Assembly: GCF_013283795.1 (NCBI RefSeq)
Contig: NZ_JABSOD010000002.1
Coordinates: 186,001-250,000, forward strand
Length of the DNA: 64,000 bases
Source of the DNA: Rheinheimera lutimaris
GTDB taxonomy: Bacteria; Pseudomonadota; Gammaproteobacteria; Enterobacterales; Alteromonadaceae
Direction: 5' to 3'
Shown here: one piece after another, positions 35,601-44,204 of the stretch
Numbering within the stretch: the stretch's first letter is position 1
Layout of the letters: every line of letters starts with the position of its first letter
Position numbers and translations under genes: made by a program
Notes under the pieces: model-generated
Told to the model about the DNA's origin: nothing
Database searches by the model: none
What the model saw: only the letters and a program-made list of their open reading frames with translations

Positions 35601-38490
35601 TCAGTACCAGAGCATAGTGCAGGATATTGTGGTCAGTGAAGCGCCGTTCAGTATTGCCGCTACCGGCACGGCGTATCAGGTACCCACCGCTGAAGCCGGT
35701 GATTTTGAGCTGCAACTGTTGCAGGGCGAACAACTGCTGGGCAGTGTGGCGTTTAGCGTAATAGGCGCCGGTAATATCAGCGCCATGCTGGAAAAAAATG
35801 CATCCCTTAGCGTGCGGTTGGATAAAGCCGATTATAAAGCCGGTGAGCGTATCGAGCTGAATATTACTGCACCTTATACCGGCAGTGGTTTAATCAGCAT
35901 TGAAACCGACAAAGTGCATGCTTTCAGTTGGTTTACTGCCGACACCACCAGCAGTATTCAGCATATAGTGCTGCCGGACGGTATTGAGGGTAACGCCTAT
36001 ATTAATGTCAGCTTTGTCCGTGGCAGTGAGTCTGATGCGCTGTTTGTCAGCCCGCTAAGCTATGCGGTGGTGCCGTTTAATATCGACCGTAGCAAGCGTG
36101 AGCTGGCGATCAGTCTGGTGGCGCCGCAGGAAGTACGGCCGGGCAAAGCCTTTACCCTGGGTTATAAAACCGACCAGCCGGCCGATTTGTTGCTGTACGG
36201 GGTCGATGAGGGCATTTTACAGGTGGCCGGTTATCAGTTGCCGGACCCGTTATCGCACTACCTGCAAAAACGCGCGCTGCAGGTGCGCAGCTTACAAATG
36301 CTGGATCTTATTCTGCCGGAATTCAGTGCACTTAAGCGCCAGTTAGCCGGGGTAGGCGGTGACAGCGAGCGCCGCGCCATGGCCGCGATGATGTTAGACA
36401 GTAATCTTAATCCTTTTGCCCGTCGCGCCGAACAGCCGGGGGTATTTTGGTTAGGCGTGGTAAAAGCCTCAAGCGAATTGGCGACGCAGCAGGTTACCGT
36501 GCCGGCCAGCTTTAGCGGCAATTTAAAACTGATGGCGGTTGCGGTAAGTGCAGAAGCCTTATCGGCGGTAAGCCGTGATTTACGCGTGCGCGGCCCCTTT
36601 GTGTTAACGCCGGATGTCCTTACCAGTGCGGCGCCCGGCGATGAGTTTGATATCAGTGTGTCGGTAGCCAATGGTGTAAAAGGCTCGGGTAAAGATGCTG
36701 CCGTGACGGTAACACTAACCTTGCCTGACAGCCTGAGCGCAACAGGTGCGACTGAGCAGCGGCTTAATATCAGCGAAAACAGCGAACAAAGTGCCCGCTT
36801 CCGGGTAAAAGCCGGCGATGTACCCGGCGAAGCCAGCCTGAGCTTCAGTGCCCGTTATCAGCAGGGCGACCTGGTGGAAGAAGCCAGCCGCAGTATCAGC
36901 CTGAGCATTCGCCCTGCCAGCCATTATCACACCAGCCTGCAGGCCGGTTACGCCGACAAGGGCCCGGTGACGCTTGATACCCGTTATCCGCTGTATACCG
37001 AATTTGCCCAGCAGCATGTTATTGCCTCGGCCAACCCGTTGGTGCTGGCAGAGAGCTTTACCGATTACCTGGCGCAATACCCGCACGGCTGTACCGAGCA
37101 GGTGGTGTCGCAGGTATTTCCCTGGATTGGTTTAGTGCAACAAAGTAGCTATCAGGCGCAGTGGCCGATGTTGAACGAGAAATTTGCCGTGTTAATCCAG
37201 AAGCTGGCAGAGCGCCAGCAAAGTGACGGCGGCTTTAGTTTTTGGCCGGGCGGTTACAGCAGTGCCGATTTCCCCAGTATTTATGTTATGCACTTCCTGT
37301 TGGCGGCACGCGAGCAGGGCCTGGCGGTGCCGGACTATATTTACAGCCAGGGGCTGGAATATCTGCGTAACGTAGCGCGGCAAAGCGGCGGTAATTTATA
37401 CCAGGCACGCTTACGTGCTAATGCGATTTACCTGTTAACCCGCAGTGGTGAGGTAACGACCAACTATTTGGTTGAGTTACACGAGCGGCTGGAAAAACAA
37501 CATAAACAAGCCTGGCAGGGCGATATTGCCGCCATTTATATCGCCGCCAGTTATCAGTTGCTGCAAAAGCCGGAGCTGGCACGGGGGTTATTATCCGGTT
37601 ATCGCCTGGGTAAAACCTCAGCGCTGCAAAGCGGCTACCTGGCGCGCATCGCCACGCCATTACCGCCTTTTGCTAACCCGGCGTTTCAGTCACAGCTGAG
37701 CCTGGATGCGCAATATGTGTATCTACTTTCCAGCCATTTTGCTGAGCAGGCCAAAGCGCTGAATGGTAAAGATATTCTTAACCTGTTACAGCCGGTGTTT
37801 AAAGGGCAGTACAACACTATTGCCTCGGCTTATACCGTACTGGCGCTGTCGGCCTATGGCCAACTGCAAACTGACGCCGGCGCCACGCCACCAGCGTTTT
37901 ATCAATTAGATGGCAAAGGTGCGCGTACGGCATTAACCCCGGCCGATAACGCCGGTGCTATACCACGCGCGGCCTTTAGTGCAGCGGCAGAGCAAATACT
38001 GATAGAGAGCCAACAGCAGCTGTTTTATGCGTTAAGCGAAGCCGGTTTTGCTAAAACGCCGCCGGCCAAAGCTGTAGCACAGCAGTTGGAAGTGGTGCGC
38101 GATTACCTGGATGCCGAAGGCAAAGTGGTTACTGCGGCAAAACAGGGACAAGAGCTTACCGTTCGCCTGCGCCTGCGCAGTTTAACCGATAGCTGGCACA
38201 GCAATGTGGCGGTAGTGGATTTACTGCCGGCCGGTTTTGCGGTGGTGCGCAGCTCGGTGCCACGTCAAAGCGGGGTTTGGCGTGCCGACTATGTCGATAT
38301 CCGCGAAGACAGAGTGGTGTATTACGCCGGCTTTGGCCCGCAAATGACCGAGCTGCGTTATCAGGTAAAAGTGACCGCAGCCGGCGACTTTGTGTTGCCA
38401 ACTGTATCGGCGCAGTCGATGTATGATTTGTCGGTATATGCTAATACGGCGGCGGGGCGCTTTGTTGTAACTGCCGCCGGCACGCATTAA
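32656..38490 (+). CDS. yfhM: Bacterial alpha-2-macroglobulin (YfhM type)
   Basis: A 1944-residue periplasmic protease-trapping protein, longer than E. coli YfhM (about 1650). It begins with a single membrane helix (SIALLLLLSGAAVGGYYYY, near residues 38-56) instead of a lipoprotein signal. Macroglobulin domains follow, including the MG-like RGIYRPGEQVQLAAI segment and a bait-region area. The thioester motif CTEQ is present in YPHGCTEQVV, so this copy should be able to bind attacking proteases covalently. It pairs with pbpC 17 bases downstream, the conserved arrangement thought to link protease trapping to cell-wall repair. Confidence 0.95.
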   Translation: MPASASFLSKIFGSVNWTAPLWLQRLQQYARQRPAGFWGSIALLLLLSGAAVGGYYYYQQLPKPLKVKATVYSPAVGHYQDDVEQPTPLRLQFSYDMSDQAGRIAPVPQLSAARLDLIGEVLSEGVSISPAIAGKWLWQDDNTLTFTPEQAWPAAIAYQLTLDKRIFAAGTLLAKQQYSFNTAPLTATINRLRFYQHPTEQTTRQIVATLNFSHPVAIDSLKKQLAMTMRPDGGDVRSKGNALEYTLTTDKTGREVYVQSAALSLPEHEQYLTLLLKAGVQAQAGNGKTTQDSSQQLLVPDKSSFLKVEELRTDIIRGSEQQLDQEPEQMLLLSFTDRIDRTELKNKLKLYVLPKHPQRNSHYWAAGEVNSSVLQQANLLSFELMPTAEQHDSAFSIKLDLPPGQSLFVSVPKGLQSASEFTLANEYRAVVQAPQYPVEARIVGEGAMLTLSGEQTVQLLSRGVKGVRVKLHKLLPQQLNHFISQTGGDISQPYFFNYNFDESNIGSRHEKTFSLANSHAKQANYLALELKPYLAQAGMGVFFIQLSEFDPSRPKREGRELDKRVILVTDLGLLVKHNADTTQQVFVMSVADGKPVAGAKVELLGKNGVAVQSGTTDAQGSVKLPKTNGLVRERQPVVYLVSRSRDGVTDSSFIPYDRYSRQLDYSKFNTSGRYQDEQSSKALSAYMFSDRGIYRPGEQVQLAAIIRHNDLSLAEQKLPLKIQVQGPRGSIFWQQNFRLTGLGMHSFSLDTQAHSDTGNYHANISLLDSKGNTARHLGSVSFAVEEFQPDTLKITSRFNQQGEGWLSPQDLVAQVQLDNLFGTPAQQRRVTAKFELIPAAFSFNEYKDYRFIAPKDGQLNRSSVRQNLDEQQTDADGKANFNLPLAQYSGGTYRLVLTTEGFDGGGGKSVQSMHSALLSPLNALVGVKSDGELGYLKKQQSRSLQFIAVNRSLAQIALDELTLKLVEKRPLSSLVKQHDGTYQYQSIVQDIVVSEAPFSIAATGTAYQVPTAEAGDFELQLLQGEQLLGSVAFSVIGAGNISAMLEKNASLSVRLDKADYKAGERIELNITAPYTGSGLISIETDKVHAFSWFTADTTSSIQHIVLPDGIEGNAYINVSFVRGSESDALFVSPLSYAVVPFNIDRSKRELAISLVAPQEVRPGKAFTLGYKTDQPADLLLYGVDEGILQVAGYQLPDPLSHYLQKRALQVRSLQMLDLILPEFSALKRQLAGVGGDSERRAMAAMMLDSNLNPFARRAEQPGVFWLGVVKASSELATQQVTVPASFSGNLKLMAVAVSAEALSAVSRDLRVRGPFVLTPDVLTSAAPGDEFDISVSVANGVKGSGKDAAVTVTLTLPDSLSATGATEQRLNISENSEQSARFRVKAGDVPGEASLSFSARYQQGDLVEEASRSISLSIRPASHYHTSLQAGYADKGPVTLDTRYPLYTEFAQQHVIASANPLVLAESFTDYLAQYPHGCTEQVVSQVFPWIGLVQQSSYQAQWPMLNEKFAVLIQKLAERQQSDGGFSFWPGGYSSADFPSIYVMHFLLAAREQGLAVPDYIYSQGLEYLRNVARQSGGNLYQARLRANAIYLLTRSGEVTTNYLVELHERLEKQHKQAWQGDIAAIYIAASYQLLQKPELARGLLSGYRLGKTSALQSGYLARIATPLPPFANPAFQSQLSLDAQYVYLLSSHFAEQAKALNGKDILNLLQPVFKGQYNTIASAYTVLALSAYGQLQTDAGATPPAFYQLDGKGARTALTPADNAGAIPRAAFSAAAEQILIESQQQLFYALSEAGFAKTPPAKAVAQQLEVVRDYLDAEGKVVTAAKQGQELTVRLRLRSLTDSWHSNVAVVDLLPAGFAVVRSSVPRQSGVWRADYVDIREDRVVYYAGFGPQMTELRYQVKVTAAGDFVLPTVSAQSMYDLSVYANTAAGRFVVTAAGTH

Positions 38491-38507
38491 GACGGACGGT
38501 ACAGGCA

Positions 38508-40850
38508 GTGCGCATTAAAAAAGCCCTGTGCTGGCTGGTGTTGCCGCCGGGCATTATGTTACTGGCGGTGCTGCTTTTGCTGTGGCTGTCGGCAAAACCG
38601 CTGCTGTATGCGCACTACCAGCAAAGCAGTGCCTACTTTGCTGCAGACGGTAAGCTGTTAAGCCTGCGACTGGCGGCGGATCAGCGCTACCGGCTGCGGG
38701 TACCGCTGGCCGATATTGCTCCGGCACTGCAACAGGCTACGCTGTTATATGAAGATCGGCAGTTTTATCGCCATGTTGGCGTGGATATCAGCGCTGTTGG
38801 CCGGGCGTTTTGGCAAGGTGTAATCAAAGGCGGCCGGCGTCAGGGCGCATCCACGTTAACTATGCAACTGGCACGGTTGCGTTTCGGGCTTAATACCGCC
38901 AGCGTTAGCGGTAAGTTACAGCAGCTGGCGTATGCGCTGTATCTGGAGCGGCATTTTAGTAAAGAACAGATCCTCGAAGCCTATTTTAACTATGTACCTT
39001 ACGGCGGCAATATTGAAGGCGTCGCCGCCGCCAGCCTGATCTACTTTGGCAAAGAAGCGCAGCGCTTAACACTGGCCGAAGCCTTAGCACTGAGCGTTAT
39101 TCCGCAAAACCCGAACCAGCGCAGCCCGTTGAGCACGCAAGGCGCGCAGCAACTGGAGCTGGCCCGGCAGCGTTTAACTGCGCTGTGGTTAGCAGAGTAT
39201 TCACCGACAGAGCAGGGCTCTTCACAACAGGAGCTGGCACAGCGGTTAAGCTTGCCGCTGAACTATTATCAGCGCACCGATTTAGCTTACACGGCACCGC
39301 ATTTTATTAATCAGTTACAAGCGCAGGGCCTCAGCGGCGGCCGTTTTTACACCAGCCTGCAATACGGTTTGCAGCAGCAGATGCAACAAGGAGTGACAGC
39401 CTATTTGCGCCGCAATGCCGATAAAGGTTTCAGCAATGCCAGTGTATTGCTGGTAAAACGCAGCACTATGCAGGTGCAGGCCTGGATTGGTTCGGCCGAT
39501 TTTTATAATGCGGCCATTGCCGGCCAGGTCGATGGTGTAACGGCACTGCGATCGCCGGGCTCAGCGCTAAAGCCGTTTGTTTATGCATTAGCGCTGCAGC
39601 AAGGCATTATTCATCCGCAAAGCCTTTTAACGGATTTGCCGCGGCGCTATGGCAGCTTTAACCCGGAAAATTTTGACCGCCAGTTTGCCGGGCCGATAAG
39701 TGCCACTGAAGCATTGATTAACAGCCGCAATGTGCCGGCGGTGCAACTGCAGGCCGGCTTAAATAAGCCGGATTTTTACCACTGGTTAAAGCAGGCACAG
39801 GTGCCGCTGCCACAAAATGCCGAACATTATGGCCTGGCGCTGGTGCTGGGCGGCATGGAAATCAGCATGCAGCAGCTGGTACAGTTATATGCGATGTTGG
39901 CTAACGGCGGGAGCTGGCAAGCGCTGCAGTGGCAGGCTGAAACTGACGCCATGCCTGCAACAAGGCAAACATTATTAACGCCGGAAGCGGCATTTTTAAC
40001 ATTGGATATGCTGCGCCAACATGCTAAACCACAGGCCGGCTTACTGAGCGAGCTAACCGACAGCGCGCCGGTGGCATGGAAAACCGGCACTTCTTATGCG
40101 TTTCGCGATGCCTGGTCTGTCGCACTTAGCGGCGACTATGTGCTGGCGGTATGGTTGGGTAATTTTGACGGCAGCAGCAACCCTAATCTGGTGGGGCTCA
40201 CTGCAGCCGGGCCATTATTATTTGAGCTGTTAGCGCTGTTACCGCGTGATAAAGCCGCAGAGCAGCGTTTATTCAGCGCCGCTGATAAGCTGAACCTGAA
40301 GCAGGTGGAGCTGTGTAGCCGCAGTGGCGAATTACCGAATAAATACTGCCCGCAAACCCGGCCCGGCTGGTTTATTCCCGGCGTATCACCGATTAAAGTG
40401 TCTGATGTGCATCGTGCGGTGCCGGTATATCGCGCCACCGGGCTGCGCGCCTGTAGTCATCAGCCGCCGCAAACTGAACTGAAAGTATTTGAGTTTTGGC
40501 CATCGGATATTGCCCGCGCTTATCAGCTGTCCGGTCTTGTATTAACGCCGCCGCAATATCAGCACGCCTGCAGTGGCACGGCGTTGGCTGCACAACAAGC
40601 GCCGCAAATTCGCTCGCCACAGCACAACCTTACTTACCAGCTGGGCAAAAATGCTCAGCAACAAAAAATCGCTCTGCAAGCCAGCTTTGACGGCGCGGTA
40701 ACCCGGGCACACTGGTTTATTGACAGCCGTTACCTCGGTGCCGTGGCGCCGGGTGAAACCTTATTCTGGCAGGGCGAAGCAGGGGAGTTTCAATTGCGGG
40801 TAGTGGATGATTTGGGTGGAGTTGCCAGTCAACGCTTACGTGTACAGTAG
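38508..40850 (+). CDS. pbpC: Penicillin-binding protein 1C
   Basis: A 780-residue bifunctional peptidoglycan synthase. After an N-terminal membrane anchor (residues 7-28), the GT51 glycosyltransferase has EDRQFYRHVGVD and RQGASTLTMQLAR. The transpeptidase has the SxxK motif in SPGSALKPFVYAL, SRN in INSRNVPAVQ and KTGTS. A C-terminal BiPBP_C-like Ig domain ends the protein. The start is GTG with a weak ribosome-binding site. Encoded directly behind yfhM and likely co-transcribed. Confidence 0.95.
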   Translation: MRIKKALCWLVLPPGIMLLAVLLLLWLSAKPLLYAHYQQSSAYFAADGKLLSLRLAADQRYRLRVPLADIAPALQQATLLYEDRQFYRHVGVDISAVGRAFWQGVIKGGRRQGASTLTMQLARLRFGLNTASVSGKLQQLAYALYLERHFSKEQILEAYFNYVPYGGNIEGVAAASLIYFGKEAQRLTLAEALALSVIPQNPNQRSPLSTQGAQQLELARQRLTALWLAEYSPTEQGSSQQELAQRLSLPLNYYQRTDLAYTAPHFINQLQAQGLSGGRFYTSLQYGLQQQMQQGVTAYLRRNADKGFSNASVLLVKRSTMQVQAWIGSADFYNAAIAGQVDGVTALRSPGSALKPFVYALALQQGIIHPQSLLTDLPRRYGSFNPENFDRQFAGPISATEALINSRNVPAVQLQAGLNKPDFYHWLKQAQVPLPQNAEHYGLALVLGGMEISMQQLVQLYAMLANGGSWQALQWQAETDAMPATRQTLLTPEAAFLTLDMLRQHAKPQAGLLSELTDSAPVAWKTGTSYAFRDAWSVALSGDYVLAVWLGNFDGSSNPNLVGLTAAGPLLFELLALLPRDKAAEQRLFSAADKLNLKQVELCSRSGELPNKYCPQTRPGWFIPGVSPIKVSDVHRAVPVYRATGLRACSHQPPQTELKVFEFWPSDIARAYQLSGLVLTPPQYQHACSGTALAAQQAPQIRSPQHNLTYQLGKNAQQQKIALQASFDGAVTRAHWFIDSRYLGAVAPGETLFWQGEAGEFQLRVVDDLGGVASQRLRVQ

Positions 40851-40918
40851 CGGATGGGTGCGTATAACCGCCAGCTGCGCTAGAATGGCGCCAATTTTTA
40901 ACGGCCGGCGGATAATCT

Positions 40919-42064
40919 ATGCACTGCGCCCATTTTGCAGCAAAGCGCTGCCTGTCTTGCCACTGGCTGGATAAACCCTATACGGTGCAGCTAAATGAAA
41001 AGCAGCAACAGCTGGCAAGTTTACTGGCGCCGTTTAATCCGGAGCCGTTGCTTGAACCGGTAGCATCGGCGGAGCAGGGCTTTCGCTACAAAGCCAAGAT
41101 GGTGGCGCTGGGCACGGTAGACGAACCGGTGCTGGGCATTATTAACAACCAGGCTGAAGTGGTCGATTTAAGCGATTGTCCGCTGTATCCGCCTGCGTTT
41201 GCTGCGGCCTTTACATTGTGTAAAGCCTTTATACGGCGGGCAACACTCACCCCTTACGATATTGCAGCCAGGCGCGGCGAGCTGAAGTTTATTCTGCTTA
41301 GCCAAAGCCGGCACAGTGGCCGTTTTATGCTGCGCTTTGTACTGCGCTCAAAAAACTGTCTGGCATCGATTGAAAAACACTTACCCTGGTTATTGGCACA
41401 GTGGCCAGAGTTGGAGGTCTGCTCAGTAAACCTGCAACCTAAAGCGGCTGCGCTGCTGGAGGGCGAAGAAGAAATTATCCTGACAGAGCAAACACTGTTA
41501 GCTGAGCAGCTAAACCAGGTGCCGCTGTATTTAACGCCGCAAAGCTTTTTTCAAACCCAGCCGGTGATGGCCGCGGCGCTTTACCAAACGGCAGCCGACT
41601 GGGCGGTACAGTTGCAACAGCAACAGGGTGACTTCAGCCGGATTTGGGATCTGTTTTGCGGTGTCGGCGGCTTTGGGTTGCACCTGACTAAGCCGGCACA
41701 GCAGCTAACCGGCATTGAAATTGCGCCGGCTGCCATTGCCAGCGCACAGCGCTCTGCTGCAGAGTTGGGATTAAGCAAGGTGCAATTTCAGACATTGGAC
41801 TCCGCCGCATTTGCCGCAGCGTCAGCACAGGCGCCTGACTTACTGGTGGTTAATCCGCCGCGACGCGGTTTGGGTAAACCGCTGTGTCAGGATATTGTGC
41901 GGCTGGCACCACGCTGGTTGCTGTATTCCAGTTGTAATGCGCAAACCCTGGCACAGGATTTAGCGGCACTAACAGACTATAAACTTCTGAAAGTACAGCT
42001 TTTTGATATGTTTGCTCACAGTAATCATTATGAAGTGCTGACACTGCTGCAAAGGCGGGTTTAG
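40919..42064 (+). CDS. rlmC: 23S rRNA (uracil-747-C5)-methyltransferase RlmC
   Basis: A 381-residue RumB/RlmC enzyme. Cysteines near the N-terminus (MHCAHFAAKRCLSCHW) and at C67 fit the iron-sulfur ligands. The SAM site is WDLFCGVGGFGLHL, NPPRRGLGK is the substrate loop, and the catalytic cysteine is in LLYSSCNAQTLAQDL. It methylates U747 of 23S rRNA. A TAGAAT box (40881-40886) upstream may be its -10. Confidence 0.95.
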   Translation: MHCAHFAAKRCLSCHWLDKPYTVQLNEKQQQLASLLAPFNPEPLLEPVASAEQGFRYKAKMVALGTVDEPVLGIINNQAEVVDLSDCPLYPPAFAAAFTLCKAFIRRATLTPYDIAARRGELKFILLSQSRHSGRFMLRFVLRSKNCLASIEKHLPWLLAQWPELEVCSVNLQPKAAALLEGEEEIILTEQTLLAEQLNQVPLYLTPQSFFQTQPVMAAALYQTAADWAVQLQQQQGDFSRIWDLFCGVGGFGLHLTKPAQQLTGIEIAPAAIASAQRSAAELGLSKVQFQTLDSAAFAAASAQAPDLLVVNPPRRGLGKPLCQDIVRLAPRWLLYSSCNAQTLAQDLAALTDYKLLKVQLFDMFAHSNHYEVLTLLQRRV

Positions 42065-42072
42065 CCCCGCAG

Positions 42073-42116
42073 TTGCATCCTGCATAGCACAGTATATACT
42101 GTATCAATATACAGTA
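42073..42116 (+). promoter_or_regulatory. SOS promoter with LexA box for imuA-imuB-dnaE2
   Basis: -35 TTGCAT (42073-42078) and -10 TATACT (42095-42100), 16 bases apart. A LexA box, CTGT-N8-ACAG with matching flanks (42097-42116), overlaps the -10, so LexA would block polymerase binding. This places the operon under the SOS response. Confidence 0.9.
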
Positions 42117-42130
42117 ATATTGGGTGTGTT

Positions 42131-42799
42131 ATGTCGGCGTTACTTCAACAATTAGCCAGACGCCAGTTGGTATGGCATGGTAATAGCCAGCAGGCAGCGT
42201 ATCAGGCGGTAAGCTCCGGCTACCCACAGCTGGATCAACAGCTGGCCGGCGGCTTTCCATCTACCGGCCTTATTGATATTCAAACTGACACCGGTATTGG
42301 CGAGCTACGCCTGTTGCTGCCCTATTTACAACAACAGCAGCGCAGCGGCCGTTTGCTGGTATTTATCTCACCTCCGGCACAGCCGTGTGCCGATATGCTG
42401 GCCGCTGCCGGCATAGTGCTGTCGCAGTTAGTGATTATTACGCCTGAAACGGCCAAAGAAGCACTGTGGGCAGCAGAGCAGTGTTTGCAAAGTGGTTGCG
42501 CCGCTGCGGTGTTATTGTGGCAGGTGCCGCTGAAACTGGCGTTGGCACGGCGTTTACAGCTGGCGGCAGAGCAGGGCGCAGCCACTCTGGTGTTGCTGCG
42601 CCGGCCGGCAGCCGGCCTGAGTTTGCCGGTAAATTTAAGCCTGGAGTTAAAACCGCACCGGCAGGGGCTGCAGCTTAGCGTGCATAAACGCAAAGGTGGC
42701 TGGCCGGCAGCGGCATTTTTGCTGGATATGCAGCAGTACTGGCCGGCGCTGTATCCGGCGGCGGACAGCCCGGCATTACCACAGCGTAAGGCCGGCTAA
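42131..42799 (+). CDS. imuA: Mutasome accessory protein ImuA
   Basis: A 222-residue RecA/SulA-like protein, the first gene of the damage-induced mutagenesis cassette. FPSTGLIDIQTDTGIGELRLLLP occupies the RecA Walker A position but lacks the GKT residues, so ATP hydrolysis is unlikely. ImuA acts with ImuB and DnaE2 in translesion synthesis. One base separates its stop from the imuB ATG. Confidence 0.88.
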   Translation: MSALLQQLARRQLVWHGNSQQAAYQAVSSGYPQLDQQLAGGFPSTGLIDIQTDTGIGELRLLLPYLQQQQRSGRLLVFISPPAQPCADMLAAAGIVLSQLVIITPETAKEALWAAEQCLQSGCAAAVLLWQVPLKLALARRLQLAAEQGAATLVLLRRPAAGLSLPVNLSLELKPHRQGLQLSVHKRKGGWPAAAFLLDMQQYWPALYPAADSPALPQRKAG

Positions 42800-42800
42800 G

Positions 42801-44198
42801 ATGGCGCTGTATCTGTACTTACATTTTCCATCTTTGCAATGCGACAGTTTAGCGGATGCCGAAACGGCCGGCTTGCCGGTAGCGGTAGTGGATGCACAGC
42901 ATCGTATTGTGCAGTTAAACACAGCGGCCGCGCAGCAGGGCGTTAAATTAGATATGGGGCTGGCCAGCGCCGCAGCGCTATGCCATAAGTTGCACCTGCT
43001 GCCTTATCAGCAACATCAGCAGCAGGCGGTATTAATGTCGATTGCACAGCAGCTGTATCAGCTAAGCGCTGATATTGCATTAGACGAGCCGGACGGCCTG
43101 TATTTACGCTTGTGTAATATGTTGCAGTTATATCAGGGCTTGGCTGGTTACCGCGCGGCGTTAATGGCTGCTCTGGCGCTATTGCCATATCAGTATTATT
43201 ACGCCAGCGCCGCTACACCACTGGCGGCTAAATGTCTGGCGCTGCAGCGGCTTAATTTACTGACAGAGGACTGCACCGGCACAGACGCTGCCCTTAAACG
43301 CAGCCCGCTTAGCTTTACTGAGCTTGAGCCGGATATCCAACAGCAGCTGCAACGTTTGGGTATTGATAGCCTGGGGCGTTTACTGGCGTTATCAACAGCA
43401 GAGCTGGCGCGGCGTTTTGATAACCGTTTGGTCAGTTATCTTGGCCGTTTACGCGGTGAGTTTTTTCATGCGCTGGATTATATCCGGCCCGGGCCCGGCT
43501 TCAGCCGTTATCTGGAGCTGCTGTATGACATCAGTGATATGGCGGTGCTCAGTGCGCCGCTTAGCAAGTTGCTGCAGCAACTACAGCAACAGTTGGAGCG
43601 CAGTAATACCTTGTGCCATCAACTGACGCTGCGTTTGTATTGCCGTGACAGCGAGACAAAAAGCTACAGCGTCGGTTCGGCACAGGGTGAATACCGCGCG
43701 GCAAACTGGCTGAAACTGTGTCAGTTACAACTGGAAAGCCATCGCCTGACTGCGCCGGTATATGGCCTGCAGCTTGAGGTGACACAATTTGCACCGCAGC
43801 AGGCGCAAAGTGACGACTTATTCCAACCCCAGCAGGGCAATGTATCGGCTTTACAGCTGGTATCTTTGCTGCAGGCCAGGTTAGGCCGCAATGCGGTAAG
43901 TGGCCTTAGCCTGCAAAATCAGCATTTACCCGAGCAAGCCAGCAGCCGGCCGCTGCCATTATTGCAAACGAGATCGCTGACCGGGGCTTTGTTGCAACGG
44001 CCGGCATTTATATTGCCACAGCCGCGGCCACTGCAAGAGGCGGTAGAGATTAGCAGCGGCCCCGAGCGCTTGTGTCCCGATGGCTGGCAACTGGCTGCCC
44101 AGCGTGATTACTTTATTGGCCGCAATAGCAAAGGCCAGTGGTTGTGGCTGTATCGCACTGCGCAGCAACAATGGTTTGTGCACGGTTTGTTTAGTTAG
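42801..44198 (+). CDS. imuB: Catalytically inactive Y-family polymerase homologue ImuB
   Basis: A 465-residue ImuB. The N-terminus MALYLYLHFPSLQCDSL lacks the first catalytic aspartate of active Y-family polymerases, as expected of ImuB, which acts as a hub linking the beta clamp, ImuA and DnaE2. Helix-hairpin-helix and little-finger-like regions (LGIDSLGRLLALSTAELARRFD) follow. The start at 42801, not a longer upstream frame, matches conserved ImuB starts and the operon spacing. Confidence 0.93.
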   Translation: MALYLYLHFPSLQCDSLADAETAGLPVAVVDAQHRIVQLNTAAAQQGVKLDMGLASAAALCHKLHLLPYQQHQQQAVLMSIAQQLYQLSADIALDEPDGLYLRLCNMLQLYQGLAGYRAALMAALALLPYQYYYASAATPLAAKCLALQRLNLLTEDCTGTDAALKRSPLSFTELEPDIQQQLQRLGIDSLGRLLALSTAELARRFDNRLVSYLGRLRGEFFHALDYIRPGPGFSRYLELLYDISDMAVLSAPLSKLLQQLQQQLERSNTLCHQLTLRLYCRDSETKSYSVGSAQGEYRAANWLKLCQLQLESHRLTAPVYGLQLEVTQFAPQQAQSDDLFQPQQGNVSALQLVSLLQARLGRNAVSGLSLQNQHLPEQASSRPLPLLQTRSLTGALLQRPAFILPQPRPLQEAVEISSGPERLCPDGWQLAAQRDYFIGRNSKGQWLWLYRTAQQQWFVHGLFS

Positions 44199-44204
44199 CC
44201 GCCT

